Part shown: positions 1-11,377 of the stretch, piece after piece
How positions within the stretch are numbered: position 1 is the first letter of the stretch
Layout: each line of letters opens with the position of its first letter
DNA from: Geosiphon pyriformis
Lineage: Eukaryota; Glomeromycota; Glomeromycetes; Archaeosporales; Geosiphonaceae
NCBI GenBank assembly: GCA_016748015.1
Contig: JAAOMT010000660.1
Span: 32,371 to 96,370 of the forward strand
DNA length: 64,000 nucleotides
Direction: 5' to 3'
Program-made: the position numbers and the translations under genes
Notes under the pieces: model-generated
Databases searched by the model: none
What the model saw: only the letters and a program-made list of their open reading frames with translations
Told to the model about the DNA's origin: nothing

Positions 1-2527
1 ATAAGAGATTTGTGATATTTCTTCAGTGACAAAGGGAGAATTTCGGACAACAAAAATGGCTAATGACGCATACATTCTCTCAAAGAAAAATAATAAGGAT
101 CATTTCTTTTATCACTTCCATTCATTTATTGCTTCTCTTCCTTTATAACTTCCTTTTCTTTATCGCTTTCCTTTCTTTATCGCTTCGCTTCTCTTCCTTC
201 ATTCCTTCTTTTTCTTCGTCCTTTCTTTCTTTTTTTTCCTTTTTTTTATCCTCTCTTCCCTTTCTTTCTTTCTCTCTCTCTCTCTTCGTTTCTATCCAAA
301 TTTTTTAAAGGTGAATCTCACTGAGAATTGTACTTGTCAAAAATTAAAAATTTAATAATTAAAAATTTTAAAAAAAAAGATTTATTTGAAAAGATTTTGT
401 TTTTTCAAATAAACTCGAGTACAAACTTTATGATGTGACAATAGTCATATAATTTTTTTTTGTAAACGACTTATTTGCAACAAAACTCATTGAAAGCGAC
501 AAAGGTAATAATAATGAAAAGTTTTTAGTGTTGCTTTATTTATATAATGTTTTATTATGTACAATATTTAGAACGTTGTTAGATTACAAGTTTTTATTTT
601 ATTATTTTTTAAATAAATGCTTAATTTCCATAATAAATAAAATCTTTAAAATTGAAAGCCCGTTTTATAATTTAAAAAAAAAATCTTGAATCATTTTTTA
701 TTTAATAATTTTATTAAAAAGTTACAAAAAAAACGTGTTTTTTAAAAAAAAAATCAAATTAGTACCTTTTTCAAAAAGAGATGTAAATATTGAAGTTTTC
801 CCAAACTCGGGTTTCCCAAATTAAGAAATCATTAACTTCTTTTGTTATAATTGATCAAAGTAAACAGACCTCTATTTTTTTCACATCTTATTAACAATAA
901 ATACACCATCTTTTTCCTCATTTTACATCATTGGCTTAAGCAAGTAAAAATCGCTATTAAAATGTCTCAATTTCTTCCCTTTTTTCTTAACTAAATTTCT
1001 AAAATGCAGTCATTACTACCGCCATTTTGATGTAAAATTATTCTTTTTTTAATTAGAATATGCAGTCTTAAATAATTTCGTAATTGACGAGAAAGATAAC
1101 GCCGTTTCAAGACAAGTTAGTTTTTATAAGCATCATATTCAAGTAAAATTTCTGTTCTCGGATCTCTGTACAAACAAATAAATTAGAAAAAACCAATTGT
1201 CATTACTTTTGGTCAGCTAAAATGGGAAAAGAAGTTTTTATTTTTTCACTTAAATCAAACTTGAAATAAAATAAATTTTCTTTAAAACTTTATAGGAATA
1301 ATATTAAGTGCAATTAGCACATTTTTCTTGAATTTTTTTTCGCATATAATCACCAATTTTGTGCAATAAATTAATATAAACTAATTATATATTATGTTTA
1401 AAAGTTAATAAATTTCGACATAGTTAAAAATTTAAGTGAAAATTGTGAGATAATTTTAACAATAAATATTTTGTACAAATTTTTTAAGAGTTTTTAATTA
1501 ATATATATATAATAAATAAAAATAAAATTGCAAATGTGACAAATAAAAATTATATTAATTGAAATTGTAATTATATAATAATTAAGTATTAAATTGATTG
1601 CAATTTATTAAAATACTTTTTTTAAAAAGAAAATATTGTCAAATCTAAAATAGTAATTTTTGTTAAAATAAAACATATAAATTCGATAAAAAAAAGTTTT
1701 AATTTTTTAATTTTTAATCAGATAAATAAAAATTTAATATAATTTGTAATGTTTATTATATGTTTATACATATTATATATATATAAAAATTATTAATTAG
1801 AAGCATTAAAATTTGTTTTAATATTTTTATATATTTAAGTATTTTTTACAATGTTTTTTAACTTTTTATAATGTATTCGTAATATTTTAATAATTTTAGT
1901 TAAAACATGAAATCAAATAAATAAAATAAATAATTTAATAAAAAAATAATAATAATAATTTTTATTACTTTATTTTTTAACATATATTTTATTGTAAAAT
2001 TAAAATATAGATAAATTATTTATATTAATTAATAAATTAATAAATTTTTAATTAATTAATTTATTTATGTATTTGTTATTAACTTAATTTTTGACTTGAT
2101 TTAATGAGATCAGTAAATCTTTTGAATAAAATTGAAAGATTCATGATATAAGTTATAAGATACATATATTTTCAAAAAATACTATAAATATATTTAAAAA
2201 ATTTATATTTTATAGAGTTTTTAGCATATCTAAAACATAAAAACTTTTTCTTACTTTTAATTCTTTTAATTCTTTTAATTCTGGTATTTTGTTTTTATAT
2301 TTATTAATAAGATGTTTTCAAAGACTTGAAATTTCAAAAAACTTTACCACAATTATTACATATCACATGTAATTCATCTTTTTAAAAATAATTTCATATA
2401 AACAATATATATTGAAAATTCCTTTGATATATTTATAGTTATAATAAAATAAAAATTTCTGACTTACAAATAACTTTAAAATTGATAAAAGATAACAAGC
2501 ATGGTATTATCTAGTATGACTAATAGT
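1..2527. other. AT-rich intergenic stretch
   Basis: I see no convincing gene here. The only long open frame (63-308, plus) reads through a pyrimidine tract of repeated cttt/ctct at about 110-300 and encodes almost only Phe, Ser and Leu, so it is a composition artefact. The rest is A/T runs with scattered poly-A and poly-T. Confidence 0.6.
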
Positions 2528-4106
2528 TTAGGATGAATTGTCACAATCCTTAACGGTTTTAAACAAATATGGGCCTTCATGTTCAATCGATGCCAAACCC
2601 GTTGCAGAAGCTGAACATTGCTAAAATGATGAAATCAATTAATACTTATTTTTAAAATTAATCATTATCAATTCCTCATTTGCTTAAAACTTACCGGATT
2701 TTCGCCCATTAATCTTCTAGATTGGTCTTTTATTCCATCACATTTAAAAACCTCGCCTCCATTAGTTCCAATAGTTTTATCCCAATATTCTGTATCAAAA
2801 TGTAGATATCCTTGAGAAATTTGAGGTCTATGTGGAATAGGGTCACTTTGATGAACAACTCGTCGTACAATTAGTTTTTCTGTTACGAGCTGTGCGAAAG
2901 CTTTATCACCGATACGAGGTTGTCCAAATGTATATACTTCAACATCTTTGACTGACGATGATTCGCCTCGAAATTTTAAGGCTAAAGCTGTAAATATTGC
3001 ATATACTAAATAAGAAGTAAATTATACAAAGAAAATTAAAAAAAGGTTATTTGAGCTACTAATATTCAATTAAAGAGAGTCTTAAAATAAAGATATTGTT
3101 TTTCCTCTTTGAGAAATTTTTACATACCACCACCCGAATCAGACCCAGTCATAATTAAAGAAGAGACTGTTTTCTCCCTTATTTCCTTTGACACAATATT
3201 AATCAATGCTTCTTCATTTTTTAGAAAAATGTTTAAAAATCCTTTATGAACTTTTGACGATTCATCATAAGGGTGATTAGTTAGTGTAATATCACTAATG
3301 ATATTAGCCGCTGGTGTAAAACCAAGAAAACTATAAAATATATTGGAGCTTTCTACATCTTTTCCTGCTATTACTAAAGAATAATATTTCAATTAATGGT
3401 AGTTAAAAGGCTTTGTAAAATTTTAATATTCAATGCAGATACCTTGAAAATCTTTAGAAGCATAAACAACTCGTGTGGTCCTGAAAGGTTTACTATGAAT
3501 ACCACATAATGCAAAGTCTGCGTATAATGCGATTTTGTTACGAGTTTCCATATCAATTGCTTGATATGAGCCAGCGTTAGCTTTAGCAAATAGTGTTCCA
3601 TCATTTTCAATATTTTGACTTGTTATAGGAGTTGTATTTTCGAAGAAATTATTTGAAGCTATTTGAAGTGGATCCGTTTGAACTGATAATTCGGATGTTT
3701 CAGCTGAGGATCCTGGTATATTATTTAACTCACTATTATCTATAGATGGCAAAAATGCCAAGTCACCTATCTCTTGTGAACTAGAGATTCCATCTAATAT
3801 GTTAGTATTTTGGTTATTATTATTATTATTATCATCTAAAAAAGGATTACTGGATAAGGAAAAAGGATTCAAGTTTAAATTGAAATTATCGTTCGAAGGA
3901 TCTAAGTTTAAATTGATATTATCATTCGAAGGAATTGATCCAAATAAATCCTCCCTTTTAACAATACTTGTGGTGGATATAGGGTTTGCATATGTGATTG
4001 AAATTATGAAAAACGAATTTAAAAAAAGTGAAATGATTCCTCGGTTAAAACTTTGAAAGAAAACTTTGGATTTATACTTTCTTTGAGAGATAATATAATT
4101 AAACAT
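2528..4106 (-). CDS. secreted class-3 lipase-like protein, nucleophile lost
   Basis: Four exons: 4106-3443, 3373-3128, 3005-2695, 2620-2528, with introns of 69, 122 and 74 bp, all GT-AG; 437 aa. The first ATG is at 4106; the open frame extends upstream only from a TTG. Residues 1-42 are a long n-region plus hydrophobic signal segment ending TYA/NPIS; a KR site follows. Residues 45-210 are Asn/Asp/Ser-rich and look disordered, with an Asn run. Residues 210-437 follow the fungal lipase-3 fold: SFLGF where FRGT is usual, KVHKGF, TGSDSGG where TGHSLGG is usual, VYTFGQPRIGD, SDPIPHRP (Asp358) and IEHEGPYLF (His421). The catalytic Ser position is Asp300. Asp and His of the triad are kept, so this is probably a secreted pseudolipase or a binding protein. 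The fold assignment is strong; the function is unknown. Confidence 0.85.
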
Positions 4107-4216
4107 AGTGAATAAATGATTAAAAAAAAAATTTTTGTTTCTTTGAAAAAATTTTGTCAAATTTATAAGTTTTTAACTACATAAAAAAATATTAAAGCTC
4201 ATTTTTATCTTTTTTT

Positions 4217-4224
4217 TTTTTATA
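4217..4224 (-). promoter_or_regulatory. TATA box of the lipase-like gene
   Basis: TATAAAAA read on the minus strand, 111 bp before the ATG at 4106. The same spacing occurs at four other secreted-protein genes in this window. Confidence 0.5.
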
Positions 4225-4735
4225 AAATTCCCTCTTAAAAAGTAAGTTTTTATTTATCCCTAAAATTTTTAAAATTAATTCCATAATCAAAAATATTCGT
4301 GCAGTTTTGTTGATACAGATTTTATTATATATTAATTTATTTTTATTATAGTTAAGTTTTTAGTTTTTAGTTTTTGAATATATTTACTCAATTATAATGC
4401 ATGCATGATATTCCAGGTATCTCTCTTCTGAAATATCAAGGAGGTTATATTATAAGTAGTACAATTTTAATAAAAATTATTTTTAAAAGTATTCTTTCTT
4501 CTAATTTATTAAAAGCGGTGAGACAAAAAAATGTTTCTAATATACTGAGACCATTATCATTATATATTTCTAGTTCAAAAAAGATATTTGATATATATAT
4601 ATATTGTAATAGAAAGGCTTCGGCAAGTGATTATTAGAGATTTGAATGGAAAAACATTATTAAAACTATTGGTAAAGTCGATGCGAACGCGGAATACATC
4701 TTGCGGTTGCAAATTTTCGGGATGACTAAAAACAT

Positions 4736-4764
4736 TTTATTTATTTATTTATTTATTTATTTTT
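4736..4764. repeat. (TTTA)n microsatellite
   Basis: Six to seven tandem TTTA units in the 1.3 kb spacer between the divergent genes at 4106 and 5453. Confidence 0.8.
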
Positions 4765-5168
4765 TTACAATGTTTACAGTAGATGCTGATCCAAAAAATT
4801 GAATTGAAATCATTTAACCACCGGAAAAACTTTGAATATATAAATTTTCAATTAAAACATTAAAGATTTCTTATGGTTTCATAATGACATGAGAGAGCTT
4901 TAAGTTTTAATTAGTTTTGTTTCTTTTTCAAGTAAAACAAAGAGCTTAAAAATTTCAAACTTTTTAATAAATGAACCTAATTTAAAGGGTTAACAGATCG
5001 AACAGCTGGCCAAGGATCTTTAAAATTTTCAATAAAATATTTATTAAAGTTTGTCAGAAAATTTTCAAAGCTTTTCAATGATGATATTAAAAGAATAAAT
5101 AATGTTATGTATTTAGGTTAAACTTCAAATCTTTTTCCGTGCAAGATCAATTCCCCTCTGTGTTCTTA

Positions 5169-5208
5169 TGATTAGTGATTAGTGATTAGTAATTAGTGAT
5201 TAGTGATT
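5169..5208. repeat. TGATTAG heptamer tandem repeat
   Basis: Five to six copies of a 7-bp unit, one with a G-to-A change, about 125 bp upstream of the TATA box of the 5453 gene. The rest of 4225-5331 shows no gene. Confidence 0.8.
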
Positions 5209-5331
5209 TCCATCACAGTAACATGTTAAAAGGAATACCATAGAATTGTTATAAGTTTCTATCTAATATCTGACAAGATAAAAGATAAAAATAATTTTTG
5301 CGATGGAAGAAAGTTGATTCGGAAATAAGCT

Positions 5332-5340
5332 TATATAAAG
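5332..5340 (+). promoter_or_regulatory. TATA box of the 5453 gene
   Basis: TATATAAAG, ending 113 bp before the ATG at 5453. Confidence 0.5.
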
Positions 5341-5452
5341 GAAAGAGTTTTTCCTGCACTATTTTCTTGAACTTTTTTTTTATTTTTATTGAAAAGCCAA
5401 AGAAGTAATTTTCATATAATAAACTATTTTAAACCATAAAAAAATATTAAAC

Positions 5453-5854
5453 ATGCTATCTTTCTTTCCAAAAATTATTAACTCCCCTCATATACAAAAT
5501 ATCAATAAAAGACAAAAATTTTTGTTTAAACTTCTTGTTCTAGTTATCTATATAACTTCACTTTTATATTCCATCTCAATTCCTCCAATTGCAGCTTTGC
5601 CAATAAATACGAGCAACCTTTCAAAAAGAAACGATTCCTATCAATATATCCACCCCTCTAATATTCATAACTTCTCCTCTCAAGATTTCGAACCTGTCAG
5701 TTTTGATGACTCCTCTTCTCAAGATTTCGAGCTCCTCAGTTTTCATGACTCCTCCTCTTCTCAAGATTTCGAGCCCCTCAGTTTTCATGACTCCTCCTCC
5801 TCTTCTCAAGATTTCCAGCCAGGATTGGTTTCATATATTCCTGGAATAATATAA
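5453..5854 (+). CDS. small secreted protein with Ser-Gln-Asp-Phe repeats
   Basis: 133 aa, intronless; ATG at 5453 with TATA 113 bp upstream; ends in TAATAA. A basic n-region of about 23 residues precedes a hydrophobic segment (KLLVLVIYITSLLYS) and a likely cleavage at AA/LPIN, followed by a KR dibasic site. The mature part carries four degenerate repeats of (S)nQDFEP-LSFHD in which the Ser run grows from 2 to 5 along the chain. No Cys in the mature part. No family recognised; it resembles effector-type small secreted proteins of symbiotic fungi only in general build. Head-to-head with the lipase-like gene. Confidence 0.75.
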   Translation: MLSFFPKIINSPHIQNINKRQKFLFKLLVLVIYITSLLYSISIPPIAALPINTSNLSKRNDSYQYIHPSNIHNFSSQDFEPVSFDDSSSQDFELLSFHDSSSSQDFEPLSFHDSSSSSQDFQPGLVSYIPGII

Positions 5855-6151
5855 TAACCTCTTAAATTCTGATTCATCATCTAAATATTTTTATGTAATA
5901 TTGAGTAAAATTTAATGAATATGAAAATTTTTACTTTGTTGTATTTTATTTTATGTCTTTTTTAATTCATTGAACTCAAATATTTTGAGATTTCTTTTTG
6001 GCTGGTTTCAAATTCAATTTATCAAGAAACATTAAAATTATTTGAACTAAAAAGTTGATAAATATAATTTAGATTTTGAATAAAAATGGTGGTTTTTTTT
6101 TAAATATTAAATTTTGCTATATATATAACCTCAATTTTGAACCAATTAAAC

Positions 6152-6175
6152 AGCAACAACAACAACAACAACAAC

Positions 6176-6217
<42 letters not shown>
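6152..6217. repeat. (CAA)n-(TAA)n microsatellite
   Basis: About eight CAA units run into about fourteen TAA units, suggesting one array in which C positions of one half became T, or two abutting slippage tracts. It lies between the convergent genes at 5453 and 6942. Confidence 0.85.
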
Positions 6218-6792
6218 TTTATCCATAAATTCGCTTTTTGCTTAAAAGGCATGATTTTTATCTTATCAGTAGGGATATCTATCAGCTTTAATTTAAATTA
6301 AGGTATAAGCAAGAAGTGAAAGATTATTATTTGAAATAATCTCAAATAAATCATTGGATTCTTCTTTTTTTGATCTAAAAATAATTTCGGGTTTTCATTA
6401 TATATATATATACATTAATATTGTGCTTTTAAAAACATCTCAATGCCTTTTAAATATCATTTTGAGAAAGTTTTTCTCTTTGCTTTTTTAACCTGTGACG
6501 AAAGTTTACTTTTTGCGCTTGAATAAATTATTATCTACTTCATATTTTCCGATCAAATAACATTTACAAAAAAAATTATAGCAGTAAATTTTCAAAAATA
6601 TCAAATATACAAGATCTTCAAAGACTTTTGAGGCATTTTATTCAAGATCAATTACTTAAAGTAAAAAAGAAAATCTTTCCCCATATAATTTTAAAAAATA
6701 AAAACAAATCAAGACGCATCCTGAACAAAATTTATAATGTAAATCATGATTTTTTACCGGAAAAAATCACTTGACCATAATGTCCAATATAA

Positions 6793-6806
6793 TATTAATA
6801 ATAATG

Positions 6807-6846
<40 letters not shown>

Positions 6847-6855
6847 TGATAAAAT

Positions 6856-6890
<35 letters not shown>

Positions 6891-6900
6891 TAATAATAAG
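6793..6900. repeat. interrupted (AAT)n microsatellite
   Basis: More than thirty AAT/GAT-type triplets, interrupted twice, ending about 40 bp beyond the stop codon of the gene at 6942-7973. 5855-6941 contains no gene that I can see. Confidence 0.85.
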
Positions 6901-6941
6901 GCTAAATAAAACTATTTGACAAGTCCTTCATGATCAAGTTT

Positions 6942-7973
6942 CTACATTGCTTGAGGTGGCATTGGGTAACTCAGTGAACTCAAGTTATCGCCATTCATCT
7001 CCTTCCCATTTAATTTTAGCATTGATTCCATGTTTTTATTCATGTTCCATTCCATAACGGGTTTTGAAATTAAATTTTGTGCAGTTGGTTTGAAGGCAAT
7101 TGGTTCCAAGTGCATTTCAGGGCTTGAAAGTGGGAGCATCTCGTTAGTCATTGGTATCATTTCAACATCTGCTGGCATTTTCATTGTCATTGGCATCTCC
7201 ATAGAAAGGTCGTTGAATGCCATATCCATGCCTGCATCTTGATGAGAACCGTGTCCTTCATGTCTTTTTGAGAAACCAGTCATCATTTCTGTATGTTGAT
7301 GAGATCCATGTCCTTCATGTCTTTTTGAGAAATCAGTCATCATTTCTGTATGTTCATGAGATCCATGTCCTTCATGTCTTTTTGAGAAATCAGTCATCAT
7401 TCCTGTATGTTCATGAGATCCATGTCCTTCATGTCTTTTTGAGAAACCAGTCGTCATTCCTGTATGTTGGTGAGAGTCGTGTCCTTCATGTCTTTTGGAG
7501 AAATCAGTCATCATTTCTGTATGTTGATGAGATCCATGTCCTTCATGTCTTTTTGAGATCATTTCTGTATGTTCATGAGATCCATGCCCTTCATGTCTTT
7601 TAAAGAAACTAGTCATCATTCCTGGATGTTGATGAGAGCCTTGTCCTTCATGTCTTTTAAGGAAACCAGTCATCATGCCTGTATGTTGCTCCATACCAAC
7701 ATCGTGACGCTTTGGAAACCCTGCCATCATACCCTCAACATTTTCGTGCCTTTTTGAAAATTCTGTATTCATAGTCCCAGTGTGTTCATGGGTACCATGC
7801 CCTTCATGTCTCTTTGGAAGACGTCTCATTTCTACTCCTTTGGGCATGAGAGATCCATCTCTTTCATAGCTCTGCCAGGAGCCATGATGAGTTGGAGCGG
7901 CGTTGACGAATAAACCAAGACCAGTAACAGCGGCCAAAATTGATAAGATAATGTTTTGCTTGTTGTTTAACAT
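6942..7973 (-). CDS. Kex2-type repeat precursor of His/Met-rich secreted peptides
   Basis: 343 aa, intronless; ATG at 7973, stop TAG at 6942. Signal peptide of about 25 residues (SILAAVTGLGLFVNA/APTHH). Residues 53-225 hold eleven KR dibasic sites, each followed by His, with a 19-residue (57-bp) unit of the form KR-HEGHGSHEHTGMMTDFS; early units are diverged, late ones nearly identical. Kex2-like protease and carboxypeptidase trimming would release about ten peptides, each starting with His and holding up to four His and one or two Met. The C-terminal 110 residues are Met-rich (MEMPMTMKMP) without KR sites. His and clustered Met-x-Met suggest copper or other metal binding; this is inference. 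Alternatives: peptide signals, cell-wall protein, or cyclised RiPP precursor, though the units lack Tyr. Confidence 0.85.
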   Translation of the reverse strand: MLNNKQNIILSILAAVTGLGLFVNAAPTHHGSWQSYERDGSLMPKGVEMRRLPKRHEGHGTHEHTGTMNTEFSKRHENVEGMMAGFPKRHDVGMEQHTGMMTGFLKRHEGQGSHQHPGMMTSFFKRHEGHGSHEHTEMISKRHEGHGSHQHTEMMTDFSKRHEGHDSHQHTGMTTGFSKRHEGHGSHEHTGMMTDFSKRHEGHGSHEHTEMMTDFSKRHEGHGSHQHTEMMTGFSKRHEGHGSHQDAGMDMAFNDLSMEMPMTMKMPADVEMIPMTNEMLPLSSPEMHLEPIAFKPTAQNLISKPVMEWNMNKNMESMLKLNGKEMNGDNLSSLSYPMPPQAM

Positions 7974-8083
7974 GTTGTCGGTAAAAATTAATTAAAATGA
8001 GAATGAGAAGATGCAAATTGTTTGACCGATAGTATTAATGATAAGGTCTGTTTTTTGGAAAAAATGATAAAGAAATTGGCCTC

Positions 8084-8091
8084 TTTTTATA
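8084..8091 (-). promoter_or_regulatory. TATA box of the His/Met repeat precursor
   Basis: TATAAAAA on the minus strand, 111 bp before the ATG at 7973. Confidence 0.5.
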
Positions 8092-10383
8092 AGGTCTAGT
8101 TACTCTTTTAATTCGACTTTCGATAGAAAAACTCAAGATTTTGCTGTAAATGTTGACGATTTCTCCCGCTTTGGTAGGTTAATTACCCTCGTCTGGAAAA
8201 TTGATCGGTCCGATCAAAAAAAAAAAAAGGTGCGATTTATTTGAACATGGGTAACAGTAACGATGAAAAAGTTTCCCGAATTGAATTGGAATAATGTTGT
8301 GAAATATTTTGAGTTGTTTCTTGAGATAAGATAGAATTTTAATCGAAAGAAGCTAGTTTTCTGATGTTCTGTTCTTTAAAATTAGAACTTTTTGCCCATC
8401 GAGTTTTATCAATCAATAGAGATTTCCATTTCAACATATTTTGTCAAGAATTACAGTTTCATTTCTCTTGAAAATCCATTACTTTTTTTGATTTTTTAAC
8501 CTTGTATTTTACAGTGTAATTAAATGGAATTGAAAGTACCTGAGCTTCATGAAACACATCATTTGGAAGGATATACGATAGACAAAGGGATCCTGAGAAA
8601 AATTTTCCTTTAATCAATTGTCAAGTTGGGAAACTTTTGATACTTTTTAGGGAATTGACAATAACAAAAATATGATCGGGTCAATGGAAGAGGAAAGGGA
8701 AATCTCAAGGGAATTTTTATTTTTATTTTTATTTTTTTTAGTAAGCCAACAACAACAACAACAACGGAGAATTTGTGATGTTTCATCCTCACTGTTTTTG
8801 TAACAATGGAAATCATAAATATATGGAGACTTCCGCAATAGGCAAGAATTTTTATTCTAAAAAGAAATTCGTATGAATATGAGATCTCAGTTTTTTTTGA
8901 CTATTTCTCTTTTAAATTTTTTTTGCGATTAATATCAGTGATCAAAACACAGATGAAATCAACTATGACAAAAAATAATTTTAAAATGGGGCTAAACTCA
9001 TGACGAACTATATCAGTAAGACTCGATCATAAGGTAATTTATGATGTGATTTTTTTTCTTTACAAACAGAGATGTGTACACGCATTTTGAAGTTTTTTTG
9101 ATACCTTAAATATTATTAAATGTGTAAAAAATCTGTTATCTGGAATAGAATCATATGATTCAATTTTTTTCTAATATGATTAGCTATCTTTAATCAAAAA
9201 GTAAATCATCAATCAAGAAGTAATATTTGAAGCTTATGACCAACTCTAGCCCCAGGAAAATGAAAATGAAAATGAATTGCTTATCATAAATTGATGAAAG
9301 ATAAAAAATGATTTTATCGTTTAAATTTATATTCAAATTATGAGTTTTTTTTTAAAAAAAACGGTTTTGAATTAAACTCATAAAAAACTACTAGATAAAA
9401 CTCAATATTTGTAATGCCTCGATCGAAAATTTTTTTTTTTTTTAACTATCAATAAGCTTCTAGCAAATCAGAAGGTAATCGAAAATTTTCTTAATTACTT
9501 TAGAAAACGATATTTCATTAAGCGAAAGAAAAAATCCATTCTAAATAACTTATTATTTTGAATCATGGTAATTAAGAATTTATTATTCTAAAGGACCTAA
9601 TGAATAAATTATTTTGTAAGAGCATTCTGAATATAAAATTTGATCTTTCCTTTAATAAAGATATGATGCAAAAAATTCATAACTTGGAAAATAACAAAAA
9701 AAGTTGAAACATAAATGATGATGCCATTTTTATGATTAAAAAAGAAAATGATAAAAAAAAATATGTGTTGAAGGCAGCAAGCAAAGAAGAAAGGAAGGAA
9801 GTAAGTAAGAAAGGAAAAAATGTTTATTCAAGATAAATTTACCTATTTTAAAAATATTTTTTTTATGCAAAAAGTTATTAAAATCATAATATCAAATTTT
9901 TAATTTCTAATTTTTTGTAGAAAATATATTAAAAAAACTTTAGATATTATTATTATTATTTTATTTTTCTAAAAGATTTTTCATCTTTTTGTATATATAT
10001 ATATTAACTTTTATATATTTTTTGTTTTCTTGGCTTTTCTTTCTTTTATAAAATTGATACTTTAATTCATTACACTTTATATTTTTTGTCAAACATTGAT
10101 AATATTATGATGTTGATTTAGTATTTTTGATTTCAAAATATATATATATATAATGCCATGATTTATGTTTATTAATCTTTTAAAGAGTTAAAAAATAAAA
10201 TTGTGAGCATGGTTTTTAAATTTTTAGTGTTTATCTTTATAAAAAAAAAATACTTAATATTTTTCAAAAAGATCAAGGTTTTTTATGTGTAACCCAAAAA
10301 GAATATTAGAATCAAAGAATTCTTTTTTTATTATACACACATGAACAGATAAGTGATTTCTCGGAAAAAATATCTCTAAAAAA
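8092..10383. other. intergenic stretch between divergent secreted-protein genes
   Basis: No gene supported. It contains a poly-A run at 8217-8229, a short (CAA)n at about 8748-8766, poly-T runs and (TA)n at about 9994-10005 and 10139-10152. The open frames at 8610-8838 (minus) only read through these simple tracts. Confidence 0.55.
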
Positions 10384-10398
10384 TATATATATAAAAAT
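10384..10398 (+). promoter_or_regulatory. possible TATA element
   Basis: TATATATAAAAATA about 148 bp before the ATG at 10546. Weak, because similar tracts are common in this AT-rich DNA. Confidence 0.3.
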
Positions 10399-10545
10399 AA
10401 AAATGATACTCTTTTATTGAAAGTTTGATTTTTTCCGATATTTACTAAAAATCTTTTTATTTTGAAGATTTCCTGTTTTGACAATTTCATTATCGTTTAG
10501 CTTTTTCTTTGATTTTTGAAAAAATCATTTCTTTACTTTTAAAAA

Positions 10546-11377
10546 ATGTTTACTAAATTTCAAAATTTTAAATGGGAAAATATTTATTTTATCCATTTTA
10601 TTTCAATAGTAATTCTCTTATTTTTAATTCCAACCATAAGCTCAGTCCCACTATCTCCAACAATTTTTACAGCTTTTGATAATCCACTTTCTAATGGTTT
10701 TTCTGACGACTTGAATAGTTTAGACCTAGAAAATGAGAATAACCATTTCGGTGACGGATTTTTGAATACCTCCGAAAATTCAAATTATCAATCCGAGAAA
10801 CCAGACAGTTTTGAACCAAATTTATTGGCAATATCTAATAACAAAGAATCAGACAATTTTAAACCAAATTTATTGGCAATATCTAATAACGAAGGATCAG
10901 ATAGTTTTGAACCAAACTTATTGGCAATATCAAATAACGAAGAATCAAACAGTTTTGAACCAAATTTATTGGGAATATCTAATAACGAAGAACCAATCAA
11001 CCCAAAATTAGTATATAAACATCGTGGTGACCCATTACCTAAAATGATTCAAAATGTTCAACCTTTTGAGACGAAATGGACGGTTAATATGAAGGCTAAT
11101 ACAATGGTTGTCAGCAATCCCAACGAGGATGGTGAACTTGCTTTTATACCAGATTATGAAGATCAGGAATCATTTCAAAATGGTCATTTCAACGATGGAG
11201 ATCAGGAAAAGTTTGAAGGTAAAAACGAATATAGTATGAATCTGAAAATAATTTAAACATGGTAATTTTAACACTAACATTGATGAAAATTTATTAGACG
11301 ACGATTATTATGAGGCTATTTTTGGCGATGATAATGAGGCTATTTTTAATGATAAAGGGGAATTTTTGAACGAGTGA
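10546..11377 (+). CDS. secreted acidic protein with 16-residue repeats
   Basis: Two exons, 10546-11218 and 11298-11377; 79-bp intron with a ctaac branch-like site and tttattag acceptor; 250 aa. Without splicing the frame stops at 11256, while the downstream Asp/Glu-rich stretch stays coding-like, which supports the intron. Signal segment (FISIVILLFLIPTISS/VPLSP). Residues 86-149 hold four 16-residue (48-bp) repeats, DSFEPNLLAISNNEES, with few changes. After them comes a GELAFIPDYED motif close to the GDLAFLPSID of the lipase-like protein. No Cys, no KR array, no known domain. Coding-like sequence continues after the TGA (to about 11490), so the gene may once have been longer. Confidence 0.7.

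Noticed and set aside
63-308. 81-codon open frame, Phe/Ser/Leu
   Set aside because: It reads a pyrimidine tract; composition only.
4107-4160. Upstream extension of the lipase-like protein
   Set aside because: The frame is open but begins with TTG; the first ATG is at 4106 and lies 111 bp from a TATA box. The 12559 start (TTG) was rejected for the same reason in favour of 12613.
7030-7757. Long repetitive open frames on the plus strand (LHVFLRNQSSFLYV units)
   Set aside because: They are antisense readings of the 57-bp units of the real precursor gene; no signal peptide or plausible start.
7230-7800. CRISPR-like regular repeats of about 57 bp
   Set aside because: Repeats are contiguous coding units without spacers, in a eukaryotic secreted-protein gene.
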